DNA of 64,000 nt. Origin: Acanthosoma haemorrhoidale. Taxonomy: Eukaryota; Arthropoda; Insecta; Hemiptera; Acanthosomatidae. The notes under the pieces were generated by a model, which was given only the letters and a program-made list of their open reading frames with translations, did not search any database and was not told the DNA's origin. The DNA lies in NCBI GenBank assembly GCA_930367205.1, contig OV884009.1, positions 40,185,841 to 40,249,840 on the forward strand, given 5' to 3'. Positions 30,500 to 43,821 of this stretch are shown here, in pieces. Within the stretch, counting starts at the first letter, position 1; every line of letters starts with the position of its first letter. The position numbers and the translations under genes are program-made.

Positions 30500-30850
30500 A
30501 ACCTATTATACAGTCTCACACTTCCCTATATCCTTCTGAAAGATTAAAGCGGCAGTGGCCTTGTGGCCTGCTGTAAATCCATGGCATTGGATATACTGGC
30601 AACTTCTGCAATCATGTGCCCAGTCTCGGGTAATGCGGCTGATGGTTCCCTGAAGCCTTCCCTTTCTCTCTCGCATGTAAGGGAGGGAACAATCATCAGG
30701 TGTTGGGTGGTCCTCGAGCTGTTTGTATATGTATATACCGTATGAATGAGTGAATGAATACTGAACTGCAAAACCGGAACAAATTAGATCAATGATCACT
30801 TACTTATTGCCCAAGTAGAGTGGATTGTAATTTTATTTTAATAAAAAAGA
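30500..30850 (+). mobile_element. Diverged Jockey-family 3' fragment
   Basis: The copy covers the last ORF2 codons (AGATTAAAGCGGCAGTGGCC, corresponding to RLKRQWPRDLL), then ACTGGCAAC...CAATCATG, TATGAATGAGTGAATG and TTACTTATTGCCCAAGTAGA...GATTGTAATTTTA. Frame is lost and the UTR is rearranged, so the copy is old. Confidence 0.65.
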
Positions 30851-33350
30851 CCATAGAACAAGTTCCCTTACGAATTTGTACAATATTTTAACGCCTTATT
30901 AAATGTAGCATTTTGAACTCTGGAGGTCCACTGTTCCTTGTGACGTACAGTTTGCAGCATCTCATAAGGAACACAAGCCAATATCACGCAAGAAATTTTT
31001 TTTGGTATAAAACTAATATTTATATTTCAATTTATCTAATTTAATTACAAAAAATTCAATGTGATCCATTCCACTATGCTTTTTTGAGAACGGGCTCCAG
31101 CCGGATAACATAGATCATCATAAATTGAGCACGTAAATGTAAAAGGCGATAAACTTTGTTGTTTCATAAAACAATAACAAAATACACACAACTTTATTTT
31201 CTTTGCATTTATTTTCAAAGAAAACTTATGAATAAACCATGAACTTGGAAAGGATGATATTATTAAGCTCTTGCGAGCCATACAATTAAAAAGGCCTTAA
31301 TTGGACTCATATCACCCTCACAAAGAAGAATCATAAAATGTTCCACTTTATATTCAAACATTTTTTTTTTCTAAATTTAAGGAAATGTATTAATCCTAAA
31401 CTCTTATGCATAATATTCACTCCAAAGAGTGTACCCGAATGAACTTTCAAAAATTTCATATTTCTGCTGAGCTTAAAAATAGAGGCTCTATTTTCAAACA
31501 TTTTCGTGTCGATGATCGATACAGTACATGCTTTATAAATGTTTTAATTGATGTATACGATTATAGAATATGTGGAAAAAATGTATACATTTATCCCTAT
31601 GGCTTGAGACACATTAAGGACAGTAGCACAAAAACAAAGATATTTTTTCTTTCAATAAACCACGTATAATGGCCGTTCCTATTTATTCCAATATGAATTT
31701 AATATTATAACAATTTAAAAACTTTATTTTTTCTTAAAAAAGGATTTTAAGTGGCCAAAATAAATATATTCTCCTTTACCTCCTACCATTATATAAATAT
31801 TTATGCTTATAAGATACTATGTTGTTTAGATTTTTTTTCCAAAAACATTGTTAGTAAAAATAACGACAGTGGGGTTGACGAGATTACAGATGAGGTTACG
31901 ATAGGGTAAAGAAATCATTCAAAAATTTGAATCGATTAATGATATTTTCTCTTTTTCATTTTACCCTTACGCAGATTTCACGCGGTTTCCACTTTGTAAC
32001 TGTTTTTTTTTCTTAACTAAGCATTTCTAAGCAGCTTACGCGTGAAGTATATTTGTAAACAAATAATATTCATTACCATTTATACGTCTTAAGCAATCAT
32101 TAATGTTTTATTTTACTTTGACTGGCTAAGACGGTAAGATTCTTTGATACTGTTATCATCAAAATGTATAATTCTCCGCCTGGATATTATTGTGTCGCTG
32201 TTTTTCCTAGCCATGCTGCGTCCGCCTTCATGTAATGGTGATAGCAAGATTGTTAAAATACATTCTGTAGGATTTGCATTATGAGTGATCTGAAAAAACT
32301 TAACATTTCCAGTGTTGGGGGAACATTTATGCTAACTTGCTTCCAGGCAATCTCGTTAGGGGCCTAACTACACTTAAACTTCTCAACTCTGCCCTCAACT
32401 ACAAAAGAACTTTTAGGTCACTTAATTTACGATTCCCTTCGATGCTTCAGTGGGCCGTTCTGGTCAATTGGTGGCGTCGATAATTTTATCACACTTTATC
32501 GGTCCTATTTTGAAAACGATCACCGAACTAAAACGCAGAAGCTTTTAGACGGCGTTCCACTACTTCCTTCCCCTTGTACTTTTATACTATATTTTATAAC
32601 GGGATAACATTTATTTCTACCCTGGCGTCTACTCTATATATAGCAAAACTTCGTTCCAATTCGCTCCCTTTTGAATTATGATACGGGTGGTACAAGTTAA
32701 AAGACTTCTGACAAGTGAACTAACTATTTATCAAAGAAAACAAAATGATATCAGTTTACATTAGTTCTTCCTCATACGATATCAAATGCTCTACAACGAC
32801 AAAATGAAGTTGTATCTATTTTCAAAAAGTGACAATATACCACCCTTCCATTTTCTTTCAATTCGCCAGGAAACGTTCATTTCTTTTAAAATGCTACCTA
32901 ATTATAAATAGCATATTCTATCCATGCCTGTGAGGCTGAGCTTAAGAAATATCCAAAGTTCAAATCATAGATACAACTAATCGAATAGTAATGAGGTCAA
33001 ATGGTTATAGCTTGTAATTAAATAATCACCAAGAATTTTTTGTAAGCTTTATGGCTTGTCATGACGGGGGTCATTGGCCCCCCCCCCATACCCGTCACCA
33101 ATATTTATAGAATATATTAGCTAATTCAATTGTTCAATTCAATTCAACACCTGTACTAAATTATTGTTGCTACTCTTACAATTTTCATGAAACCATCAGT
33201 GGTATCATGTAGTTGGGAGATGGCACTATGCTTAGATAAATAAAATTTTAAAAATTAAACTTTATTTATACCGGGATTTTTCAAACTGAACTTTGGTTTA
33301 TAATAGATGTGAATGCATTTAGGTCGTCAAACGATATGACTTGGTGTAAT
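30851..33350. other. Anonymous AT-rich sequence
   Basis: A C10 run is at about 33078-33087. No gene supported. Confidence 0.5.
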
Positions 33351-35107
33351 AGGGTAAAATATGTTGAGGCAGCTGATCCATGGATATCTGCCTTAGAGTA
33401 GCATCAGCCCTTTGCGGAGGTCTAATTTACAAGCCAATAGGACGAAAGACCCTGCCCAACAAGGGTCTACGAAACGCCCTGCCCTCCAAAGCCAAACAAT
33501 TATCCCAACGTCAGGTTACTTAAATTGGATTTGGACTGATGGTTGCGTGGAGTTCGTTTGTTCGGGGCCCCAGAGCATCCATTTATGTGAGCTCATTGGA
33601 TTCCACGGTCAGTCTCATACTTTCTCTTGTACTACCCTTCTCAATCCTTTTCAACCGATCGATATCCAACCCGGCACGCTGTCACTGTATCGATTTAGTG
33701 ACAGTGTGAAAATGATTTGCAGTGTACGCTGTAGTTGAGAAGTAATTTTGCTATGTGAAATCAAACGATGCAACAGTAAATGAATTAGACAATGTAAAAT
33801 TAATTCACTTATCTCAGTTTCTGAGGATGCAGTGTAATTTCCTACCTGCGAGAGTCTTCTATTGACAAATTTCTCTAGCCCCGGACCCTATGACCTTAGA
33901 ACCGAGGTATGTACCACCTGCCAGGCTGCCATGACGTACAACACTGTCTACAGAATTTTTTTTACGTGAATTGACTCCTTAAAATCTATCTAATTCTAAT
34001 GAATAAATTTAGTTTATTATTTTTAAGATTGTAATTTATTTTTGAAAAACATCTGCTTAGTATACTTCTGGATTTGAAGAAAGTAGCATTCTCCAGTTAC
34101 ACGATTAGCCCGTTTAAAATCTTATGATAAAAATGATTTAATGAAATGATACAATTCATTTAAGTAGGCTTAAATATCTTTGTAAAAAGCCTTCTAAACC
34201 TTTGTTTTCTATTTCTTGAACGAAGAAGACTATTCCACTTAATAACAACTACTTCTGCAAGAGTATATAATTTCTGTAATTACAAGTTGTGTACAGCAAA
34301 AAGATAAAATTTAACAGTAAATGGAAAATTTAAGACCAGACTTATATTTACTTTAACAAAAACCCTATAAAGGAAGGGCAGCACCTTTCTGAGGGATAAC
34401 CGGCAAACAAGCTTGGTCTTTCCATGTATATTTCATGCCCTTACGACTTTTGTTCAGCCTGAGAACGAGAAAGAAAAAGGAAAAACAGGGAAAAAAAATA
34501 GCTCACACTCAAGACCTAGCCCATTGTTATTTATTACCTCTCAGCCTGCTGCAAATAACATTTAATTACGTAGACAGTACAATTGAGTGATAATAAAATT
34601 ATACATAAGTTAAAGCCATCTTTATTAATGATGCCCAATGGTTGAGCTTTCTTACAGACAAAATTGAGCCCTATATATGCCATAATAAAATAAACTGTGA
34701 TGGTTTAATTGCTGAGATATCCAGCTAGTAGCGGGTCACCGCTATCATTAGCGAAATTCTGAGCTCTTGAGAATAACGGCGTAGGCTGAAGGTCCTTATG
34801 AATGAAGAAATATATTAGAAGGTGTGTTTTAAACGGTTTCTAATTTCCATCTTTAAAATGACAGATACTGACCAAAAAAAAAGATGATGGAGTTTAGCAT
34901 TCTTGTGAACACCTAAACAAAACAAGATCAAGGTAAGAAACCTTCATCTCCTAGTTAAAATTCAATAATTCTTAATCAATAACTCAAAGTGTTTTTAGGC
35001 TCCCTTTGACTTCCACTTTCTGAGCTCCTACTGGGTAGTGCAATCTTGACAATCCTTCAGCAATGCCGCCGGATTAATGGAACTTCTAACATATAACATA
35101 TAATTAA

Positions 35108-35165
<58 letters not shown>

Positions 35166-35851
35166 AAACCTACCTCATTTTTTACCATCTCTCTTTTTAC
35201 TTTACTTGATCAATTTAACTTAACTTACTTGGGAGGTCCGTCATGAGATCTTTAATTCAAATTGTTTTATGTCTTTGACATAGGAATTTATCCCGATTGA
35301 ATCACCCAATCTCAGGGCTAATGTTGTGGTTATTAATAAATTGAGAAACTAGGAATTGTGAAATATATTCAGATAAAATGGTTATGACAAATAATTATAA
35401 TTAACATAGAGTATTGATAAAATGTATAAAAAAAATATTCAAATCCTTTTAAATTATGATAGTTACTACTAATTACAAAACATGAATTTGAGCTCATTTT
35501 TTATGAATGGATCCATAATAAGAAACAATATCGATAACACCCACCTACAACTTATCCACCCAGCTGTTTCAACACACACACCATGGTATTCAATAAACAT
35601 TGAACTGCTTTTCTTTTCTTCTCTCAGTTCAATCGATAATCTTCCTGTAATTCAACCAACGTTACTTTCTACTGTTGGTTCTTCAATAGTATGGCAACCA
35701 CCAATTCGGGAGCTTGGCTGCTGCGTTCTTCTCGACGGCTCGGTCTAAGACTGCTCTTTTCAGCTCATTCCCACTCCTAGGAGTTTTAGGGGAAATTACC
35801 CTTACCATATGTGATGGTTCATGATCTTTATTCTCAAATATCATGAATGTT

Positions 35852-35886
<35 letters not shown>

Positions 35887-36202
35887 CATATATGTTAAAA
35901 TATGACACGTTGTGTTTATATCCCGTTCAACGAGACGGGTCTACCGAAACGTGGTCCATGAATAAATTACATTCAAAAAACTTCTTTTGTCAACCTAACA
36001 AATCACAAAGAATACATTTACTCACGTTTATACAAGCTACTTTTTTCTAAAATTTATTGTACATTGGCTCATTACATACAGTCGGCAGACGCCAGAGCGC
36101 ATCTAAACTAAAACTAAAATACAATTAATACGTAAAACTGAAATATCCACTGATTTAAATGTAGGAAAAGAGAAATAAAAAACTTACGAATACAATTAAA
36201 AT
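33351..36202. other. Anonymous sequence with microsatellites
   Basis: A 108-codon frame at 33412-33738 (+) lies in a GC-richer patch but matches nothing I know; its end contains CTGTCACT-10-AGTGACAG, an 8-bp inverted repeat. Long (AT)n tracts are at about 35112-35162 and 35855-35884. Confidence 0.5.
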
Positions 36203-36207
36203 AATAT

Positions 36208-36929
36208 TGTAGCGACCGCTAACTACATGAGTTAAATCACCCAATACTCTAGTGCACATATATTGTAAGCAAAAGTAAAATAACAGGAACTAAATGTATG
36301 TAAATCATTGTAAAGTTTTTAGCAATAAATGCGTGGGAGCCGGCAGTCATAAACAAGTCATAAACGTAAGAGGGTCACCAGCTGGCAGCCATAAACCTGA
36401 AAGGGCTAGCCACCTGGCAGCCATAAATCTGAAAGGATTAGCGACCTGGCAGCAATAAACCTGAAAGGGTTAGCCACCTGGCAGCCATAAACAGACCCTT
36501 TTAGACCTTCGCCGCCTTCCGGCAGGAAGGGGAAACGATATTTAACCCCGGGGCTTCTGGCCCTAAAAATCAGTCTCTCCTCATCCGCCTCTGAGTTCCT
36601 CATCCGTCTCTTAGTCTCTCTCGCAGAGTCTCTCAGTCTCCTCATCCGCCTCTGAGTCTCTCACCCGGCTTTTATTCTCCTTGCAGGCTCTCTAGCGACT
36701 TGTACCCGTGACGCTGCCGGGCTTCGAACTCTGAAAACTTGACTTATTCTTTATGAAACCTCTGTACATCTTCTCTTGAACATAGTGCATTGTCGGGGCA
36801 CATACCTATCATAAATGGAGTCAGATAGTAAGGCCGTCATGGAACAATGGTCCATGTTATAAACTCGAACAATCCGCACTTGTCACCAGGGCTAGGGTGA
36901 TTAGGCACTCCCCTAGTGGCAACCCGACA
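36208..36929 (+). mobile_element. Solo LTR (722 bp), target duplication AATAT
   Basis: It begins TGTAGCGACCGC and ends GGCAACCCGACA, with AATAT repeated directly outside (36203-36207 and 36930-36934). TG...CA ends, a 5-bp duplication and 722-bp length with no coding potential fit a solo LTR left by LTR-LTR recombination. The TGTAGCGACC opening resembles many arthropod Gypsy LTRs. Orientation is assigned from that resemblance only. Confidence 0.8.
36382..36494 (+). repeat. 32-bp tandem repeat inside the solo LTR
   Basis: About 3.5 units of CTGGCAGCCATAAACCTGAA plus AGGGCTAGCCAC start at 36382, 36414, 36446 and 36478, with one to four changes between units. A weaker copy precedes them. Confidence 0.92.
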
Positions 36930-36934
36930 AATAT

Positions 36935-39075
36935 ATATATATACTTTGAACTCCTACCAAATAGCGGAGTAAACATGAAATGAACAAGAATTTTATGTCA
37001 GAACAATCACGAATTTCTTTCAAATTATTCCAAAATTGAATTTGCAGTTGCACGTTCTCATGTCCTATGTGTCAAATAAGGGAATCTAACTCAAGATTTT
37101 TGGAATTTTTGTAATTATTATGATTTTTTCATCCATACCTATTGATCAATACACCAACCAATAATTTAGAAATCTCGATCTAATTCATTAATTGACATAT
37201 GTATCATCTATTATACGTACTATTACACAAACATGTCTCTTTACAAACAGAAAAAGGATAAAAGAAGATAAAAAAAAAGTCAGTGATTACAAATATACAC
37301 CAGTACTAAATGGCGAGGATTAGCTGTGGCCGAGGGTACAGAAACATGGGAACACGGTATGTGCATTAGGGATGGAGTAAATGTGCAAGTATGGGGCCTT
37401 GCCGTCGCGGTTTTGTATCCCATCCCTTCCCTTATCCTGGTCATATTTAGCCAGTATTAGCTACATGGCAGTAGAACCATAAATGAATGCATAAATAGCT
37501 AATATTTCCAACTATGCTTGCGTTATGCATTAAAACGGACATTAATGTATATAAAGTGCATAGTTAAATCATCTTATGTAAAATATAAGTACAGTGAAAA
37601 AGGGGCAATTAAAAAAAGATGTACGATGTATTTAATAAGATTTTTTGTAAATTAAATTAAGTAATCTAATCAACGATTCAAAGTTGCCAATGTTATTTCT
37701 CGTGAGCGACAGTAATATTGCAGATCTCATTTCTTATAGAAAAAAAAAAGTTGTTATGAATAAATGTGGCTAATTACCCGAAACTTCGTTAAGGAAAGAC
37801 ATAATTAACTCTAAACCAAAAATCAATAAATCGCTTTCTTTTTAATTATTCCTAGGAAGCTGACAAAATGGATCTTATAACGGAAAGCAGTCATTCTGTT
37901 GATGCAAACCTTAAAACCTGTAGAAAGTAACAGAGCAGTTGTTACAGACCATTTCATATTTATTAAAGACAAATTTGAAACCATGAGCAACGAACAGCTT
38001 ACGTGATATTAAAACCTTAATTAACATGGTCATATAATTTTCAGGAAAAAAGGTACAATTTATACAACACACATTTTATACCATTTTTAAAAGTTCCTGA
38101 TACATGGTTGGACTAAAGTGTTTCTTTATGTCAAAAAAAAATACTCAGGCTTGCACATAGAATATGAACAACTGCTATAAAGGCATTATTTAAAATCATT
38201 AATTTAATGAGGATACAATAAGATAACTGATTATGACTTTTAAAACTAAAGCATTACTTTGAGTGTATATTCGATTCTTGTCATGCAAGAATTAGTTACC
38301 GTAAAAAAAATAGAGTAGGAAGAAGGATGGTTGAGATGAAATAGACAAAACAACTGTAGTCAATTTCAAAAGCGATAAAACAGCAATTCAAATACAATAA
38401 AACAAAAAAATAGTAATGTAGAATAAAAAATCATTAACACTGAAATCAAACTATCATTATTTTTAACATATAATTAATCCTCGCAGATGGAAAGTAATGA
38501 TTTATTTCGTTGCTAGCCTACTGGCAGAGATGGATTCGCTCAATTCAAGCACAATAAGGAATTCAATAACGGAGTTATTGCCGGAAAGTCGAATGTATCC
38601 TCTAGAAATGCCTTTCTTTTGTCAAATTATGTAATGGGATTTTTGGATTCGGTGCTGCACCAGGCTTTGCTGCTCCTTTCCAACTTAGCAGTGAACACGA
38701 TGTCCAATAACTGTCTCAGCTACACTTCTCCTAATACACTTTCTTTTCATACCACCTTTCCTTAGCTTGTCTCGTTCAATGGTATAGGAAATATTGCAAA
38801 ATTGAAAAAGGAATTGGAACTGAAAGGTAAAGTCTCAAACGCGCATTACGTACTAATAATCAGGACATTGAGATTTTTAATTTAACAGAAAATGTTTAAT
38901 ATTAAACACGTATACATAAATTAAGGTAACATAAATATGTAATACATAAAGATATGATAAGGTCAAAATCTGAAAAAGATCCCCTTACTTAAATTGCAAT
39001 ATATGCCAAATATGCATAGTGAAAAAAAACTTTGTCGAAAAGGCTGTCTGCAATTATTTTTATTTTTACATCAGT
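36935..39075. other. Anonymous AT-rich sequence
   Basis: No gene or recognisable repeat. Confidence 0.5.
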
Positions 39076-39080
39076 CGACA

Positions 39081-39104
39081 TTTCGCTTATGCATGCATCT
39101 TCAG
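39081..39104 (-). ncRNA. Hammerhead-ribozyme-like core, copy 1
   Basis: On the minus strand CTGAAGA (39104-39098) is followed by TGCATGCATAAGC and GAAA (39084-39081), then TGTCGAC. This matches the CUGANGA...GAAA strand of hammerhead ribozymes with a short stem II. Such minimal motifs are known in Penelope-like retroelements. Stem I and the cleavage triplet were not established, so this may be only a degenerate remnant. Confidence 0.4.
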
Positions 39105-42100
39105 GCCAGAAAATCATACACATACATCTAAAACAACGTTTACACTAAATTTTTATTTTGTTTAGTTTATACAACCTCCCATTACACGGTGTCACTTGGT
39201 CACTTGTTGCAATATTTGAAAAGAAGTTTCATAGATATTAGGTCTGTAAATGATCACTGAAATCGTTGAAGTAACTTATTAATGCAATATGAGTTGCCAT
39301 TATGAATTTTCATTCAACTTATTCAGCATATAATTGTAGTAAAATATGAATATGAATGATTTTGAAATATCATTAATAGATCTGTTGTTTTATTCATTCG
39401 ATTGTTACCAAGTTTATTATTTATTTATAAAAATGTTTAATATTATTTTACATGTAATCTGATTGATTTTTAATCCTAAAAATGCCTTAGTAGGTCAAAA
39501 CTCGTAACATAGTGTAAGGAAAAATATATATTTTTTAGTTATAAATAATTGACTAGTGAACTGTGAATAATAACCGTACGGTTGCATTTAATGTAGTAAC
39601 TTTATGGCATTAACAGTAGTATCTATGAAAAATATCATATATCTATGTCGAAATGAGGTTGCGAAAACCCTATTAATCACAGCTAGGGTGGTTTCAGGTA
39701 ATCAATTTCAGGTAATCCGGCCGCATGCTTTCTATAATCTTTCCTAAATCTTGGGGATTGTACCGGTCTTATATTATAGGACTAATAGCACATTTTCCTC
39801 AGTGGTTATGGTTCAAAGGAAAGGCACTAACTTACGGGGGTGGGGGTGAATATGGGATAAAAGGGAAAATGGATGAAGTTAGTTAGCCGGAGTAAGTGTG
39901 GCTGCTTGAGCTATTTAAGGACTGATCTTCGTTAGTAAATCAATTACTTAGGGGTGAATAGTGGCTGTTAGCCCGACCCGTTAATAGCGTTCAATTTACA
40001 CTTCCATCCCTTTGGGGGAAATCATATCCGAAATTAATTTCAATAGGGCCGCTGTGATATAGCAATTAGCATACATTCGGCCTTGCCAAGGCCCGATTAG
40101 CTATAGGAGTTAATGTGCGCTATTTCGCCCATTTTTAATTATGTTTTTTAGGGGCTAGAATCTTGCGATGAACATCCTTTTAATTTTGATCCATACATTT
40201 TTTAGCTTAAGTGTGGGACCACGCACTGTTAATTATTTAGATAGAGTTAACCTCAATTTGTTCAAATGAAAGGAAAGGCATCGCTATAAGCTTAGAAGTG
40301 ACACGTGTGCACATGAAGTTGCTGATTTTGTCAGGATTTATGAAATAGGTGATTAGAGGTATCCTTTTTGCGATGTCTGCTACGGGATTATAACTCTCCA
40401 TTGGTTGACTGCCTAATGGTGGACAATAGTAGTCACTGACGTCAGTTATCATTCTCAATTTCTTAAGTATTCAGTGATGATGAGGGGAAATTAGGAAACT
40501 GGCAATGTTTTTGAAAGTCCCAAAGCTGATTGTTTGCTTTGTAAAAAAATGTATAAACCAATTATCAACTTAATTTACTTTTTTTCCATTATACAGAGCT
40601 TTCAGCAATCAATGGGAAGGCAGCAAAATTATATAGAAAGGGAAAGCAGTTTTCAATGTATGGTGTTGAAGTTATACCTTAAAAAAATTACAATGGAAAC
40701 GAATGAACAAAGGACCGCTGGGAATAGATGGAAACAAAAGATGAAAGGACAGAAGGGAGTAGATGGAATACGAAGGAAATGTGGCAGGTAATATATAGAA
40801 AACAAAATATGTAAATACGACAGGTAATATACGGAAAACTCATTGTGAAAGAGAGAATGGCGATAAAGGACACCTTGTATGAAGTAGATGAAAGCTGTTG
40901 AAAACGCCTATAACCAGGGAAATGATCAAAGTATTTCCTTATAAATAAATAAAATGTTTCTTTCAACTCAAGAGCGAACGGTTTCTAAGAAATGTTCATG
41001 AAAGAGGGCAAAACTGGCGTTACCAGCCTAAATATCTTCCCGATCTCATAGGAAAAGGGATTCTCGTGTCTTAAACCGAACCTAGTAAAGTCCTGAGCAA
41101 ACGATCGCCTTTATTCATACCGCATATATGTCGAGATATGTAATGTCTATATAGAATCGATTTTATAATCACGATACACCAACCGAAATTCTCCTATCTC
41201 AATATTATTGAGCCTTTCTGATTCATCAAGCTGCTTTATTTATCAGAAAAACAGCTGATCACGTAGTATTTAGAAATCAACACTGTCAAGATAGAGAAAA
41301 AAAAATGCAACCTCTGCGATTGGGAGAATGCCAAATATTTACATCACATTCTTATTAATTGTCCTGCAGAAGCACATGGGAATCGCATCTCCATACTTAA
41401 CAAGGGCTGGTTTATATCATCATTCTCAGCACTACTAATTTAACTATATATTATAATTTAATTGATCAAGGTGCTGGGTGAATCATGTGAGGTTCAATTA
41501 GTTATTGATGGTGTCTATTTATTCAATTATTTGGCTGAACCAAGAGAGAAGTCGTTGAACAGGAAGGTGTTCTGTTTCAAATGGAACCTGAGTGGTTCAA
41601 AAGGACAGTTACATGTTCATCTAGTTCAAACATTCTGCTGTTGAAGCAGTAGCTTTAAACATGTTCCTGAACATAAATGGTACAAGACCTTTCCTGTGAC
41701 ATTGAGTGGGTAAGCCTTCAATCAAAATCAACAGGCTGTATGTAATCGTCAAGAATCGGACAGGAAATTCTCCAAGGCCCTTAAATTTGATTATGAGATA
41801 CCTCCCACGATAATCTTTGGATATTTTATCGAAATGTCTCTGCGTCTCACCGAAGCAAATATATGTTGCACGGGAAGATGGCACTGAATCTATGACAAAT
41901 ACTTTGCGAGCCGTGTAGTTTTCACTATAAGCCTTTCGAGATAACTTGGATACTAATTTCAGTCTCTAAAATCAATTATAATATTGAAAAGCATATTTTT
42001 CATTCATCATTAATGTCATTCCTTTGTAGTCTGTTTGACAGTAGACTTTTATATGTTTCAGGACAACAAACCTGACCCTGAAACCTGATTGGTTTCAGTA

Positions 42101-43440
42101 GATTACATGCGACTCTTGGAGGATCCAATTACTGTTACTAGTGAACTGAATTTTTTACTCTAAATTAAAATTTTAAACATTTGTCTTTTTAATATCAGTA
42201 TCTTTTCTTTCCATAAAGACGATATCAGTTTCATGGAAAACGTTGGTCGGGGGTTATGTTGTCAACTGATAACCACAAAAACGGTCAACTAATCAGTGAG
42301 CGAGCTCTAAAGCAAACATATAAAAAGACCAATCTCTCAACCCCCCTCCCCTCCGTCAGAAATGTATACCAACCAATAAATCGATAGTTCTTTTTACGGC
42401 TCTTAACTTGCGGGTTGGGTCTTCTTGTTTAGCTGTAGCCCAGCTCGAAGGGAACGGTTTAATTTTAAACTGGTATGGGGAGGCGTCGTTTGTAGGTCTG
42501 TCTGTCTCTCTGAATGTTCAAATGAAATGAATGATCCGATTGTGTTCGAAAAGAACTGCTTGATATTTCGATGGTAGGTTTTGAAACAACGGGAAGCTGA
42601 TGTAAACCAATTATAACTCATAAATCTGGCACATTTTTTTTAATTTGTTGACGCTTATCTATGAAACTTTTATAGGTTAATAGTTTATAATTTGATTAAA
42701 AAAAAACAACCATACTGTTTTTTTTGATGCTGTTTTGTTGGTTCTCAAAATTATTTTTGGGAATTCTTTGAATTTATTTCTTCTTACTGCCTCTCACCCT
42801 AGTGATGTAAAGATTAACAGAATTTTAAATATCAAATAACCTGAGCTGCGCCCAACAGAAATTCAAAATCAAGAGAAATGGCACCTAGTGTATTTATATC
42901 AAGTTTTAGTCATTCTTAACGAAATGATAATCATGATGTTCTCAACAAACTAAGATCACTCCATAGCCCCACCAACTAGATGATTAAATGTATTCATTAT
43001 TAACCCATTGATATTAGTTCGGATGATTCATCATATTTTTTCAATGCGCTCTGTGACTGAGGGGATCTTCATATGACCAAAAAAAGAATCGTACGCTTAT
43101 TGCTAAATGACCCGGAGTCATTGACAGAACACCACCCCAACAATGGGCCGCCAGTGCGAGCCCATTGATCTCCAGATACATTAGCATTGTAAATTGTACA
43201 TTTTTTCGCCAGCAGGTACATGAATATCGTTGTGATTTGTTCAGGTTTGCTGGGCCCTCTTTTGTGCACGCTACGGTTATTGTCATCGATGTTTGATGAT
43301 TCTAGGCTCATCGGTAATCCACTATCCCTGTCGGAGCCAATACCGGTCCCTTCACTTTACAAACGTCTTTCATTTCTTATGCAAACATATATACTTCCTT
43401 TTTAGCTTTATATCGGCTTTCTTGCAACGGTGGTAGACAT
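39105..43440. other. Anonymous AT-rich sequence
   Basis: Scattered 60-90-codon frames on both strands have no recognisable family. A 36-bp unit (CAGGTAATATA...) is repeated about 1.6 times at 40785-40845. Confidence 0.5.
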
Positions 43441-43441
43441 T

Positions 43442-43453
43442 CCTACAAGTACA
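43442..43453. repeat. Target duplication CCTACAAGTACA, left copy
   Basis: Identical 12-mer at 43810-43821 brackets the LINE fragment. Confidence 0.88.
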
Positions 43454-43809
43454 TTTTTATTAAAAAATCTTTGTACTGAACTTAAAACACAACCAACCTT
43501 ATTTTGGTAATAAAACCTCGTGATCAATAGGTTATGTGATCAATTTACAGCAGGTCATGGGGCCTCTGCCGCTTTAATCTTAGAGAAGGATCGTAGGAAT
43601 ATGCGATGGTGTATAATAACTTTGCTAGGGAATTAGGTTGATTGGATAAGTTTTGGTGACATTTCATGAACTTTGAAGGGATGAGAATAAGGGTGTTAGG
43701 TATATTAAGATCATTATGAAGGGTTCTGTTGCTGGCGTAATTGGGAACATTATCTATTGTTCTCATGACTTTTGATTGGATGCGCTTGATATTAGACCGT
43801 TTCATTGTG
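43454..43809 (-). mobile_element. 5'-truncated Jockey-family insertion with 12-bp target duplication
   Basis: The minus strand encodes the ORF2 C-terminus (KRSNIKRIQSKVMRTI to RLKRQRPHDLL, 43545-43805), about 70% identical by eye to the end of the 5.3-9.8 kb element. It is followed by a short, different 3' UTR and an A-rich tail. The frame is open over its 86 codons but starts mid-domain, so it is a dead copy of a sister subfamily. Confidence 0.88.
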
Positions 43810-43821
43810 CCTACAAGTACA

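Noticed and set aside
33412..33738. 108-codon frame as a gene
   Set aside because: No family match, no splice context or neighbouring exon seen.
35112..35162. Long (AT)n tract as a replication or matrix-attachment feature
   Set aside because: A simple microsatellite explains it; nothing else supports a function.
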